Notes: generated by a model from the letters alone, not told the origin. Positions 1 to 10,024 are shown, counted from the stretch's first letter. The stretch: 64,000 nt of DNA from Thomasclavelia sp047249845 (GCF_047249845.1 NZ_JBKTWO010000008.1:1-64000); one strand, 5' to 3'. Translations and numbers: made by a program.

Positions 1-3000
1 CTTTGAATTCATCAGCTACTGCTGGTACTAATTTACCCAACTGTTCTTGAGTTACTGCATTAGCCATATCAATTGCGATTGACAATGCTGTTTTATTAGC
101 ATTTTCAACTTTATATAATTCAAGTGTTTCAATCGCTTTATTAAGAGTAGTCACTGCATCATCGATTTCCTGTTGCGTTATAGCTTCACCCAATATTTTA
201 ACAGCCTCAGTATATGCGATATTAAACTCATCTTTAGCAAGACCATCTTGATAATTGTCTAAGTCAATATCTTTTGCTAAATTAATTAACTGTTCTAATT
301 CCTCTTTATTCAAAGATTCCTTTACTTCTCCCATAACAATTAATTCACTAACAGATACTGGAGTTCTTTTACCAGAACTTTCTAATTGAACATTAACTAT
401 TTCTAATTTAATATATCGAGCTAAAGTATTATCTAATACATATGTGTCTTCTTTTTCATTTGGAGTATTATCAGTATTTTTATTTCCTATTTCAAACCAA
501 TTTTCACCATCGACACTTCCATAAACATTATAATGATGCCAAATAAATTTTCCAAATTTTATTTCAACTGTATCAACTAGATATTCTTCACCTAAATCAA
601 CAATTACCCAGGCTGGTGTAATTTTATCTTCATAAGGGGCCCCTGTTAAGCTTAGACGTCCTGCATCCCAAGACGTTGATGTATTCCCATCAACTAGGCG
701 ACTAGAATTACCACTTGGATCATTATGAGCAGTTACTGGTTTATTTAATGATAAGTTAAATATTCCTTTTAAATTTAAATTGACAGTTGCATCATACAGG
801 TTCCAATATACTGTATTAATTTCATCTGGACCCGCTCCATTATTTAATGTTTCTGTAGCAACCTTCAACATATTTTCAAAATTCTTAATTTTATTTTGAT
901 CATTACCACTAGTATTTAAATTCTCAGCAAATTGTACAAGTGCTTCTAACTGTTCTGATGTAGGAAGCATTCTTTCCCCATAAGCTCTTATTTCCTTAAT
1001 ACCCAATTGTGATTCATTACGCATACCAATAATCTTAATATAACGCGCACATCCTTGGGCTTCAAACTTCGTTTCATCAGCTATACCTTCACCAAGCTTA
1101 TTCCAATTAATGTTATCTTCACTTGTCCATACTTCAAAATTATAAGTATTATCCATCATAACATTAATTTCATTTAATTGAAAAGAGCCAATTAAATCTA
1201 TAACAACTTCAGGCGCCTTTTCACCTTTTGCTTTAGCAATATATATTGTAGATAATTCACCATCATTAATCGCATCTGTTTTAGCTTTATTAACATTACT
1301 ATCCTTAACTATTCCTGCAATTGCAATATTTCCGATATTAGGATCTATATCTCCGCTAACTGTACAATTTTCTAACACCTTATTTAATACTCCAAATACT
1401 TCATCTGGAGAATCAGCTGCATCTCTTGTATACTCTTGCTCTGTCATGTTCCATTTCCAATATAGATCGAAATAACCATTTTTATCAATATTATTTAAAG
1501 GTGTACCTTTTTCCATATTAGCTTCAACTCGATTTAAATAATCACTCCAGATATTAGTATAAAGATCTTTAAAAATCCCTTCATAGTTACGCCATCCATA
1601 ATCTTTTAAACTACGATGACCTGCTCTTGAGCCCCAAGAAGTAATTAATGCTTTAGCATTCATAGTAAATGAGTCCATTGCAAAATCATCATAATTAGAT
1701 GCTAAATCCTGAGCTTTACCAATCCATTCACCACCAAGTTGTTCTTGTTGGGTAGCTTCTACTTCATTTAATATTTCAAAAGCTTTTAAGAATTCTTCTT
1801 TATATTTTTTAAATGATTCTAAATCACCATTATTCTTTGCATCTAATACATCATTATATTTTAATACCGCATAATTACTTACCTGCTGACGCATTATTTC
1901 ACTTAAATCATATAGATAACATTCACTATCTTTAAATTTATCAAAATCTCTAACAAGTAATCTTAATGCATTTTCTAGTTTTTCTGCACCATAAGGAATA
2001 TTTTGCTCTTTATAATCCTGTGGTGCTTTAGATTTCATTCCAAATAATTCATTAGTAAATCTAACACCATGATTATAATTTGCATCTTTCATAATTTGCC
2101 ATGCCATTTGAGCATTTTGAGAAGTTCCACCATATCTACGTTCAATATAACCATTAAGCCAATCATCAAGATTAAAATTGTCATCTGCCCATGCTAAATC
2201 AAATATCAAATCATATATTACTGGATTATCATATTGGGCTTCAGAGATAATTCCTAAACCAACCATATGTGACGAAGTCTTTTGAGCATTCATAATGTCA
2301 TTTACCATGACTTCCATTTGTCCATGCATTGATGGATTACCACCAAAGTTTGCTAACAAGCCCCATGCCCAGCTAGTACCATTAAATTCCTTAGCATCTA
2401 ATTTCGTACTGCCATAACTTGTACCATCATATTTAGTCCAATTTGAAATAGGATACTTGATTAAATCAACAATCAATACATGATCCTCGCGATAATCACC
2501 CATTCCTTTTAACAAATCATTTGTTGGATTACTTTGCCATCCCTGTACTACCCATACAGCATCCTTATCATAATCAAGCATTGACTCAAGAACTTTTGTT
2601 GCAATAGTAGCATCACTTAAACCAGCAGGGCGAATCCCACCTTCATGAAACGGATCTACTGCATAATAATCAGTAGTAGCACCATAAACAAATTCCTGAG
2701 CTTCATAAAATAATTTTGCATATTCAGCATACTCTTTAGAATCAGTTGCAATCATATAAGGACGATTAAACCCACTCCAAGTTCCTTGTTTAATTACATT
2801 GACATCAGGTTGATACTCATTAAAATTAGTTGGTACCATTCCTGCATATCCTTGTAAAACAGTTTGCATTCCTAAAGAATTTTTCCAGCGTTGTGTAGAT
2901 CTTGCTAATTGTAAACGATCTACTATATAACCATCAGGGATTGGTCCACCAAATGATTCCATATTATCCATAAATTGCCATGCATAATATGCCGGTCCAC

Positions 3001-5674
3001 TTAACCAGTCTTTAGCATCATCAAATGAATAACCAAAATTCATCAAAAATTTAATCCATGTTGCTTCCTGTCCCGCAAGATCAAGAACTACATTAACCCC
3101 ATTTAATGCTAGCCAGTCATTTTCTCTTTGCCATTGTTCTTCACCAAAGAAAGCAAATGTATAGCTTAATGTACAATAATTATAGGCATAACGAACTTGG
3201 TATGGTGTTTCTTTTCTAATTGTCTTATTTACCTTAACTAATTCATCTGGCATATTTACTTGCATTGTTTGTTCAGATATATGCACTTTTAAATAATTTT
3301 TATAATAATAGTTTAATCCCGTTGTAAGTGATAAACCTTCATTTCCTTTAATATGAATTTTACCATCCTGATCACTAATTTCATACCAGTCATTTTCACC
3401 ACTATCTACAAGTTCAAAACTAAACCAGTCACAATACTCCATACCGATTGTACGCTCAATAATCCCATACACATTTTCAATTGTCTCTTCATCTGTAATT
3501 GGTGTTGCATATTCACTTTCATCATAAGATGTCACGCCCAAAATTTCTTCCAACGTTCCATTCTTTAATTGATTATTATTAGTCTGAACCTGAGTCCCAT
3601 AAGCTTTAACTTCCGCTAAATAAGCTTTATCTTCCCCTTGAGTATATTCAAGATATACACGAATAATGCGATATGTTTGCTCTGTATCAAAAATAATTTC
3701 ATCACCATTACTTGTAGCTAAACTATCACTATGCTTTTGATATAAACGGTCATATGTTGAACCATCATTACTTCCATAAATTGTATACCAACAGTTTTTG
3801 CCTTCAGGAATATAAATATTTAATTTAGTTAGAGCATAAGTATTCATTAAATCAATATCTACATATGATGGATAAAATAATCCAGACCAATAAGTAGACG
3901 TATCCCCATCAGTTACTTTAACAGTTTGTGTTTTTGATAAATTACTTCTAGTTGGTTTATTATAAGCAATATTATCAACATCCTCAGGATCTCTTATTAA
4001 AACCAATGCATTTTTAGCCTTTAATAATTTTTCATATGCTATATGCATTTCTAACGAAATACCTTCCGCATATACTTTTTGTGCTTCTATTAATACATTA
4101 TCTAAAGATTTAAAACTATCTTCAGTATAATTATCAGCATCAAGATTTTCACATTCAGTTATTAAATTATTTAATTGTTCACGATAATTTTTATAAGCTC
4201 CAGTAATTTTAGCGCCTAAAGTCCCATCACTGCTTTCTTTACTATGAAACATAATCGACGTATCTAGTCTATTTTCAGCACATACAAAAATAGTAATCTG
4301 ATTATTTCCAGCTTCAACCATTTCCATAATTTTATCAGTAATATCAATACTAATTGCTTTTTGTGGATCTGGTTTTGTTTCAAATTCATCTCCCTGATTT
4401 ATTATAAAATCACAAAGAAGATTCTCTCCATCATGTTTAATTGATGCTGGTCGGTTATTCCATGTAAGTGATGATTCACTCCAATCAACTTCATTACTAT
4501 AATAGAAATGATATGTTTGTGTTCCATTTTGGAAACCAGGATTTTTAAACATATTAAAGTTTAATTTAAATGTATCAAAATCATTGTTTTTGATTTCATC
4601 TATAGTTGGAAGAGTAAATTTCATTACATCAATAATTTCTTTTCCATCTGGATAATACTTAGAATTAATTACTTTATAATTTTTCCCCTCATATTGAGAA
4701 CCATGAGCCTTAGTAATATTTTCATAGTTATATACAGTTGTCCCCTTATCACTTCTAATAAATCCATCTTCTAATACTGGATACTCTGCTACTAATGCTT
4801 CCTTTGCTGCAAGTAAAGTAGCATAAGCATTTTTTATTTCTTCATTAGTACCATTTACAAGAATATCTTTTGCATATGTCAAACTTTCTTTTAGTGCGTC
4901 ATAACTTGTTTGACTATAACTACCTTTTTCAATATTATCACATTCTTCAATTAATTGTTCTAATTTGTTTTTTGTATAATTACTACTAGAAGCAATTAGT
5001 TTACCACCTAGTGAACCATCACCGCTTTCCTTACTATGTAACATTAATGAAGTATCAGCTTTTAACTGACCATCAGTATAAATAGTAATAGCTGTAATTC
5101 CTTGTTGAACCAATTCAGTGATTTTTTCTGTAACATTAATACGTACTCTTTTTTCATCATCACTTTTATTTTCATATTCTTCATCTTGAGGAATTATAAA
5201 ATCAAATAAAATATTCCCTGTTCCAATTCCACCAGGTTTATTATTCCATGTAATTGATGTTTCACTCCAATCAACATCATCAAGATAATAAAAACTATAC
5301 GTTTGTCCTGCTTTATTAAAACCTGGATTTTTAAAAACATTAAATTCAAATTCATATGTATCTAAATTATTTTGAGTTACTTCCTCAATTGATGGAAGTT
5401 GTAATTTCATTACACTCATTATTTTAGAACCATCAGGATAATATTTAGTGTTTAAGACCTTGTAATTCTTTCCCTCATATTGCTCACCATGAGCTTTAGT
5501 AATGTTTTCATAATTATAATTTTTATTTGCATTACTGCCACTTCTAATATAAGCATCTTCACTAACTGGATATACTAATTCATCATCTGATGCGGCTTTT
5601 GTATAATTGATGCCACTTGCAAAAGTAGATAAGATGATTGCCAAAGTAAGAATCCCTTTTAATAACTTTTTCAT
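1..5674 (-). CDS. Secreted GH89 alpha-N-acetylglucosaminidase, multidomain, 3' end outside window
   Basis: The frame is open from the ATG at 5674 to the window edge (about 1891 codons), so the C-terminus is missing. The start has a strong AGGAGG-type site and is followed by a signal peptide of about 27 residues. Domains in order, approximate residues: DNRLRE/CBM96-like 28-208, FIVAR 230-295, a second DNRLRE-like 301-471, FIVAR 491-558, CBM32/F5-8C 571-691, GH89 N-domain 698-808, GH89 barrel 808-1150, helical C-domain to 1411, two more CBM32-like domains (about 1448-1560 and 1635-1780), then FIVAR repeats. GH89 signatures include W-x-RENDWLALNG, DPFHEGG (likely catalytic Glu near 1010) and GIISEAQYDNPVIYD (second Glu near 1143). 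The family removes terminal alpha-GlcNAc from mucin or heparan-type glycans. A wall anchor probably follows beyond the edge, by analogy with the GH31 protein at 33-39.7 kb. GH89 is confident; the substrate is inferred. Confidence 0.93.
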   Translation of the reverse strand, partial: MKKLLKGILTLAIILSTFASGINYTKAASDDELVYPVSEDAYIRSGSNANKNYNYENITKAHGEQYEGKNYKVLNTKYYPDGSKIMSVMKLQLPSIEEVTQNNLDTYEFEFNVFKNPGFNKAGQTYSFYYLDDVDWSETSITWNNKPGGIGTGNILFDFIIPQDEEYENKSDDEKRVRINVTEKITELVQQGITAITIYTDGQLKADTSLMLHSKESGDGSLGGKLIASSSNYTKNKLEQLIEECDNIEKGSYSQTSYDALKESLTYAKDILVNGTNEEIKNAYATLLAAKEALVAEYPVLEDGFIRSDKGTTVYNYENITKAHGSQYEGKNYKVINSKYYPDGKEIIDVMKFTLPTIDEIKNNDFDTFKLNFNMFKNPGFQNGTQTYHFYYSNEVDWSESSLTWNNRPASIKHDGENLLCDFIINQGDEFETKPDPQKAISIDITDKIMEMVEAGNNQITIFVCAENRLDTSIMFHSKESSDGTLGAKITGAYKNYREQLNNLITECENLDADNYTEDSFKSLDNVLIEAQKVYAEGISLEMHIAYEKLLKAKNALVLIRDPEDVDNIAYNKPTRSNLSKTQTVKVTDGDTSTYWSGLFYPSYVDIDLMNTYALTKLNIYIPEGKNCWYTIYGSNDGSTYDRLYQKHSDSLATSNGDEIIFDTEQTYRIIRVYLEYTQGEDKAYLAEVKAYGTQVQTNNNQLKNGTLEEILGVTSYDESEYATPITDEETIENVYGIIERTIGMEYCDWFSFELVDSGENDWYEISDQDGKIHIKGNEGLSLTTGLNYYYKNYLKVHISEQTMQVNMPDELVKVNKTIRKETPYQVRYAYNYCTLSYTFAFFGEEQWQRENDWLALNGVNVVLDLAGQEATWIKFLMNFGYSFDDAKDWLSGPAYYAWQFMDNMESFGGPIPDGYIVDRLQLARSTQRWKNSLGMQTVLQGYAGMVPTNFNEYQPDVNVIKQGTWSGFNRPYMIATDSKEYAEYAKLFYEAQEFVYGATTDYYAVDPFHEGGIRPAGLSDATIATKVLESMLDYDKDAVWVVQGWQSNPTNDLLKGMGDYREDHVLIVDLIKYPISNWTKYDGTSYGSTKLDAKEFNGTSWAWGLLANFGGNPSMHGQMEVMVNDIMNAQKTSSHMVGLGIISEAQYDNPVIYDLIFDLAWADDNFNLDDWLNGYIERRYGGTSQNAQMAWQIMKDANYNHGVRFTNELFGMKSKAPQDYKEQNIPYGAEKLENALRLLVRDFDKFKDSECYLYDLSEIMRQQVSNYAVLKYNDVLDAKNNGDLESFKKYKEEFLKAFEILNEVEATQQEQLGGEWIGKAQDLASNYDDFAMDSFTMNAKALITSWGSRAGHRSLKDYGWRNYEGIFKDLYTNIWSDYLNRVEANMEKGTPLNNIDKNGYFDLYWKWNMTEQEYTRDAADSPDEVFGVLNKVLENCTVSGDIDPNIGNIAIAGIVKDSNVNKAKTDAINDGELSTIYIAKAKGEKAPEVVIDLIGSFQLNEINVMMDNTYNFEVWTSEDNINWNKLGEGIADETKFEAQGCARYIKIIGMRNESQLGIKEIRAYGERMLPTSEQLEALVQFAENLNTSGNDQNKIKNFENMLKVATETLNNGAGPDEINTVYWNLYDATVNLNLKGIFNLSLNKPVTAHNDPSGNSSRLVDGNTSTSWDAGRLSLTGAPYEDKITPAWVIVDLGEEYLVDTVEIKFGKFIWHHYNVYGSVDGENWFEIGNKNTDNTPNEKEDTYVLDNTLARYIKLEIVNVQLESSGKRTPVSVSELIVMGEVKESLNKEELEQLINLAKDIDLDNYQDGLAKDEFNIAYTEAVKILGEAITQQEIDDAVTTLNKAIETLELYKVENANKTALSIAIDMANAVTQEQLGKLVPAVADEFK

Positions 5675-5845
5675 ACTCTTCCTCCTTTACTATTAAAGTA
5701 TTTTTATAAATAAATCAAAAATTTTATTTATATATATATTATAATATATTTATTATGGAAAAATCATACAATTAGTAGTAAAATTATACAATTTAGTCTC
5801 TATCGTATAATAATTCATACCATTAATTATTTAAAACACCATCTT

Positions 5846-5874
5846 TTGACTAATTTAAATTAACAAACTATTTT
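5846..5874 (+). promoter_or_regulatory. Possible sigma-A promoter of the EIIC-EAL gene
   Basis: TTGACT at 5846-5851, a 17-nt spacer, then TATTTT at 5869-5874. A further TATTAT at 5875-5880 makes the -10 assignment uncertain. The ribosome site AAGGGG lies at 5899-5904, eight bases before the ATG at 5912. Confidence 0.4.
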
Positions 5875-5911
5875 TATTATGCTAAAATAAAATAAATAAG
5901 GGGTTATCTAT

Positions 5912-8020
5912 ATGAAATCAAGAAAAAAAATGCAATGGTTTTATGAAACAACATACATTCTAGCTATTAAACACGGATTGATGTTAGCAATCCCTTTTTT
6001 GATACTTGGTTCCTTTGCGCTACTGTTTAATAGCTTCCCCATACCTATATATCAAGAATTTCTTGCATCTTTTTTAAATGGTTCAATTAGTGATATTTTA
6101 ACAATATTATATAATTCATCTTTAGGATCAATTGCTCTAATTTTGATTATTACAATTTCATTATCATATGGGAAATTAAATGGCCATGATGATGTATTCT
6201 TTTACCCTATAACTGCAATAATATCTTATTTATCTTTCTGTGGCGGTTTACAAGATAATACATATATTTTTAAATCTGATTGGGTGTTTACCGCTATGTG
6301 TATCACTCTATTAGCTTGTGGAATGTTTAAAAAAGGTATGGTGATTGGTTCGCGTTTAGAAAAGCTGCACACCGCTGGAGCTGATTATATTTTTAACAAA
6401 GCAATTCAAAGTATTTTTCCAATTATATTTAATGTTGTTACTTTTACAATTGCGGGTCAAATTTTACGAGTATTTTTTGGTGATACAAACATTATTAATT
6501 TTGGTTCTTATATGTTTAGTTTTCTATTTGGTTTTTTGGGTAGTGGATTGATTGGCACCCTATTATATGTTTTTTTCGTACACTTTCTTTGGTTCTTTGG
6601 AATCCATGGTACTAACGCTTTAGATATGGTCTCTAAACAATTATTTGAACCAGGTATACAAATTAATCAAGCAATGATTCAAAGCGGTCAACTACCAACC
6701 GAATTATATTCAAAAACTTTCTTAGATATTTTTGCTTTTATTGGTGGATGTGGAGCAGCATTATGTCTCATCCTTGCTATATTTATTACTGCCAAAAAAA
6801 GCAATAATAAAAAACTTGCTAAAGTAGCAAGTATTTCTGTGCTATTTAATATTAATGAGATTGTTATTTTTGGCTTTCCAGTAATCTTTAACCCTATTAT
6901 GGCAATCCCTTTTGTTTTAACACCTATGATATTAACACTAACCAGTAGTATAGCAATGTCATTAGGACTTGTACCATTTATTACCCAATCAGTTGAATGG
7001 ACTGTTCCTATAGTTCTAAGTGGATATCAAGCTACAGGATCAATTGCTGGCAGTATTTTACAAATTGTAAATATTATTATTGGTACCATGATATATATTC
7101 CATTTGTGAAATTTAGTGAACGTCGTCAAAGTAATGAATTTGAAAAAGCTATTCATGCAATAGAAACCGATATGAATGATGGTGAAAAAAATGGAAACAT
7201 CCCATTATTTTTAACAGATCAATATAAATATCATTTTCCAGCTAAAACATTAACAATGGATTTAAAAAATGCTATGCGTTTAAATCAACTACAATTATTT
7301 TATCAAGTACAAATGACTGCCGATGAACATATCTATGGTGCCGAAGCACTTCTTCGCTGGGAACATCCAGTATGTGGTTTTATTTCACCACCTTTACTAA
7401 TATCATTAGCACATCAAGATGGCTTTTTAGATGAACTTGGTTTATATATAATTGAAAAAGCTTGTAAAGATGCTGTTATAATGGATAAAAGAGGAATAAA
7501 GCTAAACTTATCAATCAATATATCTCCAAAACAAATAGAAAATGTATCCTTTGTATCTAATGTTCTTGAAATAAAAAAACGATATCCATTACAGCATGTA
7601 CAATTAGTCTTTGAAATTACAGAACGAGCTTTATTAATTACATCTGATATAATTTTAAAACGTATTCTAGAGTTACGTAAAAATGGAATCAAACTTAGTA
7701 TGGATGATTTTGGAATGGGACATAGTTCTATGACCTATCTTCAAGAAAATATTTTTGATGAAGTGAAACTTGATGGCAGTCTAGTAAAACGATTATTAGA
7801 GAATGACCGTACTAAAGAAATCATTGTTGGTATTACAGAAATGTCTAAACGTCTAAATTTTCATGTTGTAGCTGAATTTGTTGAAACAAAAGAACAAATC
7901 GATATCTTAAAAAATGTTGGATGTTCAATATATCAAGGATGGTATTATGGAAAAGCTGAACCATTAGATACATTTCTAAATATATATTTAAATTTAAAAA
8001 ATAATTATAAAGAATTATAA
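5912..8020 (+). CDS. PTS EIIC (lactose/cellobiose type) fused to a c-di-GMP phosphodiesterase EAL domain
   Basis: This 702-residue protein joins two families. Residues 1 to about 405 are a polytopic permease resembling EIIC of the lactose/cellobiose PTS, with about ten membrane segments and the conserved stretches HFLWFFGIHG and FNINEIVIFGFP. Residues about 440-700 form an EAL domain. It has EALLRW, N in SINIS, ITE, DDFGMGHS, KLD, AEFVET and the Q of IYQGWYYGK, so the metal and catalytic positions look complete; the usual G of AEGVE is F. EIIB and EIIA are not encoded nearby. The gene is monocistronic, with a terminator at 8061. Sugar transport or binding may gate c-di-GMP hydrolysis, or the EIIC may have become only a membrane sensor. 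Domain calls are firm; the coupling is inference. Confidence 0.92.
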   Translation: MKSRKKMQWFYETTYILAIKHGLMLAIPFLILGSFALLFNSFPIPIYQEFLASFLNGSISDILTILYNSSLGSIALILIITISLSYGKLNGHDDVFFYPITAIISYLSFCGGLQDNTYIFKSDWVFTAMCITLLACGMFKKGMVIGSRLEKLHTAGADYIFNKAIQSIFPIIFNVVTFTIAGQILRVFFGDTNIINFGSYMFSFLFGFLGSGLIGTLLYVFFVHFLWFFGIHGTNALDMVSKQLFEPGIQINQAMIQSGQLPTELYSKTFLDIFAFIGGCGAALCLILAIFITAKKSNNKKLAKVASISVLFNINEIVIFGFPVIFNPIMAIPFVLTPMILTLTSSIAMSLGLVPFITQSVEWTVPIVLSGYQATGSIAGSILQIVNIIIGTMIYIPFVKFSERRQSNEFEKAIHAIETDMNDGEKNGNIPLFLTDQYKYHFPAKTLTMDLKNAMRLNQLQLFYQVQMTADEHIYGAEALLRWEHPVCGFISPPLLISLAHQDGFLDELGLYIIEKACKDAVIMDKRGIKLNLSINISPKQIENVSFVSNVLEIKKRYPLQHVQLVFEITERALLITSDIILKRILELRKNGIKLSMDDFGMGHSSMTYLQENIFDEVKLDGSLVKRLLENDRTKEIIVGITEMSKRLNFHVVAEFVETKEQIDILKNVGCSIYQGWYYGKAEPLDTFLNIYLNLKNNYKEL

Positions 8021-8060
8021 AATCTATAATATAAAAATACTGTATTTTAAATCTTATTTC

Positions 8061-8092
8061 AAAAGTGGTGTTATTACTAGCTCCACTTTTTA
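8061..8092 (+). terminator. Intrinsic terminator after EIIC-EAL
   Basis: AAAAGTGG at 8061-8068 pairs with CCACTTTT at 8083-8090, giving an 8-bp stem with a U-rich tail, 40 nt after the stop. Confidence 0.7.
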
Positions 8093-8122
8093 ATATAAAT
8101 ATTATAACATTATAATAAAATA

Positions 8123-8413
8123 TCATTTTTTACTTTTTATTTTATTAATTTGTTCTTGCATTTTTTCAATACTTTTTTGTATAAGTTCATACTGGTCTTC
8201 TTGTTTATTAGTATTATTTTGTTGATTTAACAATTGCTCTTGACCATCTATATATAGGGCATAAACACTATTAAAGGATATAACACTACCTAAAGTAGCA
8301 AGAAAAGTTCCAATAACCGCCTGCTCATCAGCTGAAAAACTTTCCATAAATGCTGCACTAATAAGAATAATCAACTGATCTGCTAACAAAGGATTAATTT
8401 GAGGAAGAGCCAT
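8123..8413 (-). CDS. Conserved-looking small hypothetical protein with C-terminal coiled coil
   Basis: I do not recognise the family. The ATG at 8413 is chosen over an in-frame ATG at 8425 because GGTGAT lies 7-12 bases before it; this gives 96 residues. The first 45 residues (MALPQINPLLADQLIILISA..) are hydrophobic to amphipathic, with a possible helix-rich domain. Residues 60-96 are Gln/Glu/Lys-rich with heptad-like spacing (ELIQKSIEKMQEQINKIKSKK region), suggesting a short coiled coil. It stands alone between the EIIC-EAL gene, which it faces tail to tail, and the cold-shock gene. Possibly membrane-associated; no function is proposed. Confidence 0.65.
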   Translation of the reverse strand: MALPQINPLLADQLIILISAAFMESFSADEQAVIGTFLATLGSVISFNSVYALYIDGQEQLLNQQNNTNKQEDQYELIQKSIEKMQEQINKIKSKK

Positions 8414-8530
8414 ATATATCACCATTATAATTTATGCATGTATATGAATAATGACCATTGTATTAGCCCTGATACAGTTATATTCATCTTGCTATTTAAT
8501 AAACATAATCAATTAAAAATTATACAATAT

Positions 8531-8557
8531 AAAAAAACAAAGGTTTCCCTTTGTTTT
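8531..8557 (-). terminator. Intrinsic terminator of the cold-shock gene
   Basis: AAAACAAAGG at 8534-8543 and CCTTTGTTTT at 8548-8557 form a perfect 10-bp stem with a 4-base loop. A T run follows on the minus strand. It ends 6 nt after the csp stop. Confidence 0.85.
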
Positions 8558-8562
8558 AACAA

Positions 8563-8763
8563 TTATAATATTGTTACATTAGATGCTTGTTCTCCTCTAT
8601 CACCTTGAGTGATGTCAAAACTTACACTTTGTCCTTCTTCTAAAGTTTTGTAACCATAACCAGAAATTGATGAATAATGAACAAATAATTCCTTACCCCC
8701 ATCTACTGTGATGAAACCAAAACCCTTATCAGAATTAAACCATTTTACTTTACCTGTATTCAT
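8563..8763 (-). CDS. csp: Cold-shock domain protein (CspA/CspB family)
   Basis: A 66-residue single cold-shock domain, the usual length for CspA-type RNA chaperones. RNP1 (KGFGFITV) and RNP2 (ELFVHYSSI) are both present, as is the N-terminal GKVKWFNSDKG signature. The ATG at 8763 is chosen because AAGGAGG sits just upstream; an in-frame extension to 8820 would add residues absent from the family. These proteins bind single-stranded RNA/DNA, melt secondary structure and help translation after cold shock or on entry to stationary phase. It is monocistronic with its own terminator. The region from 8764 to about 8870 is probably its 5' leader. Confidence 0.95.
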   Translation of the reverse strand: MNTGKVKWFNSDKGFGFITVDGGKELFVHYSSISGYGYKTLEEGQSVSFDITQGDRGEQASNVTIL

Positions 8764-8948
8764 TTGAATACCTCCTTTTTCTACGTTAACAAAAGGAAGC
8801 GAATGATATAAAAAATCCACAAAATCAGAAATTGTACATCAAGTGCTAAATACAATCCTTTTTTGTGAATTATAATTTATAACCTTCTATTACCCTTTCA
8901 CTCTAACACGCTTCTATCAATAAGTCAAACTATATTATCCATCATTTT

Positions 8949-9536
8949 TTATCTAGCTAATATTTTAACTTCATCACCATTAATAAATATAGCTTGATTA
9001 TCATTAATAATCTTCAACTCTAAAATTATTAGAATACATACTTATAATTTTTTACCAAACTTTCCCATTTAATAATTATCATAATGCAGAACTACATTAA
9101 AATCAATTAAATTTAGTCCTGTATAATCACTCAAATCAAATGCTTTTTCTAGAACATCCATTTCTGCAGAATAACTTATATTTGGGGCAATTATAATAGC
9201 ACCCGCTGACTCCCCTATATATAATTTTCCTTTATTTATTTCTTGAATTATAATTTTATCTGCACCAATTTTTCTTAATTCGTGTAATAAGAAAAATATA
9301 TTACCGCCAATAATATAAATATAATCGTTTTATAAGATGCAGTAGATAGGTCTAATTCATCAACAATTAAACCTAATTGTTTCAATTTCCATTTTCTTAT
9401 TTTCATTAAAAACCTAACTTTTCTACCTTACTTGCTGTTAAAATATATGTTATAGTTTTTTTTAAGTCTGTTCAATCTCCTTTAAAAGTTTTGCAACATT
9501 TGGAAACATAGATACAAGTAACATTTTCTTTATCAT
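8949..9536 (-). pseudogene. Decayed peptidase E (S51 dipeptidase-like)
   Basis: Translated fragments in more than one frame reconstruct one S51 protein of about 196 codons, the normal family length. It begins at the ATG at 9536, preceded by AGGAG, with MIKKMLLVSMFPNVAKLLK. Then come stops and a frameshift, then LGLIVDELDLSTAS, then IYIIGGNIFFLLHELRK, the nucleophile motif GESAGAIIIAPN, and GLNLIDFNVVLHYDNY followed by a stop. The same frame then runs on to NDNQAIFINGDEVKIL and a final stop at 8949. Peptidase E cleaves Asp-X dipeptides. At least four stops and a frameshift make it non-functional. Confidence 0.8.
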
Positions 9537-9608
9537 AATTCTCCTTTCTTTTAAATACATTATATCAACCCAGTTATAAGTACTAAACCTCATACTCTTT
9601 CTTATAAT

Positions 9609-9639
9609 AAAAATGTGCTATTATCTATAACACATTTTT
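9609..9639 (-). terminator. Terminator-like hairpin downstream of the decayed regulator
   Basis: AAAAATGTG at 9609-9617 pairs with CACATTTTT at 9631-9639 (9 bp, loop 13). U-rich flanks occur on both strands. It lies just after the Mor-like remnant at 9661. Confidence 0.5.
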
Positions 9640-9660
9640 ATTATTTATTCTAATTATCCT

Positions 9661-10020
9661 TTAAATACTTTTTTGCTAAAAATATTTATTCAATAACTCC
9701 GATATACTCATTCCATTTTTAAAATCTAATAATATCAGATTATTTCTAGTTATGAAAAATTGTTTTGTATCAGTATTTTCTCCCCGTTGTTTTCTATTTG
9801 ACTTCTTTTTGAGAATATAAATTACATTACCAGCTATGTATTCCTATAGTTGCTCTAACAGTTCTTTAGGTCATAGATCTGGATTTTGATAACTCACTTT
9901 CTCTCCTTCTAATCTTAACCATTTAAGATAAGCAAAAGCTATTATTACTATTAAGCCATTTAATTATTACATGCAATAGCTCTTGCTATATACAAATCCT
10001 CATTCCCATAATCTTTTCCT
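9661..10020 (-). pseudogene. Decayed Mor/CD3324-family DNA-binding regulator
   Basis: One reading frame, interrupted by stops, gives ..PKELLEQL*EYIAGNVIYI, then KKKSNRKQRGENTDTKQ, then NGMSISELLNKYF*QKSI. This matches the pattern of small Mor-activator-like/CD3324-type regulators (ELLEEIQKY..GxYIYIPKK..RxxWGExTxTK..G.SI..LAEKYFLSEKSI). Upstream, in another frame, GKDYGNEDLYIARAIACNN may belong to the same gene or a fused domain. At least three in-frame stops fall in the recognisable part. Family assignment rests on pattern memory. Confidence 0.55.
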
Positions 10021-10024
10021 CCAT

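Noticed and set aside
3353..3568. 71-codon plus-strand ORF
   Set aside because: It lies opposite the GH89 reading frame, with no ribosome site and low-complexity sequence; a shadow.
8399..8608. 69-codon plus-strand ORF
   Set aside because: Overlaps the hypothetical gene start and the csp terminator; no family resemblance or ribosome site.
8764..8870. Cold-shock thermosensor in the csp leader
   Set aside because: A long leader is plausible, but I could not find the conserved cold-box or defined alternative stems.
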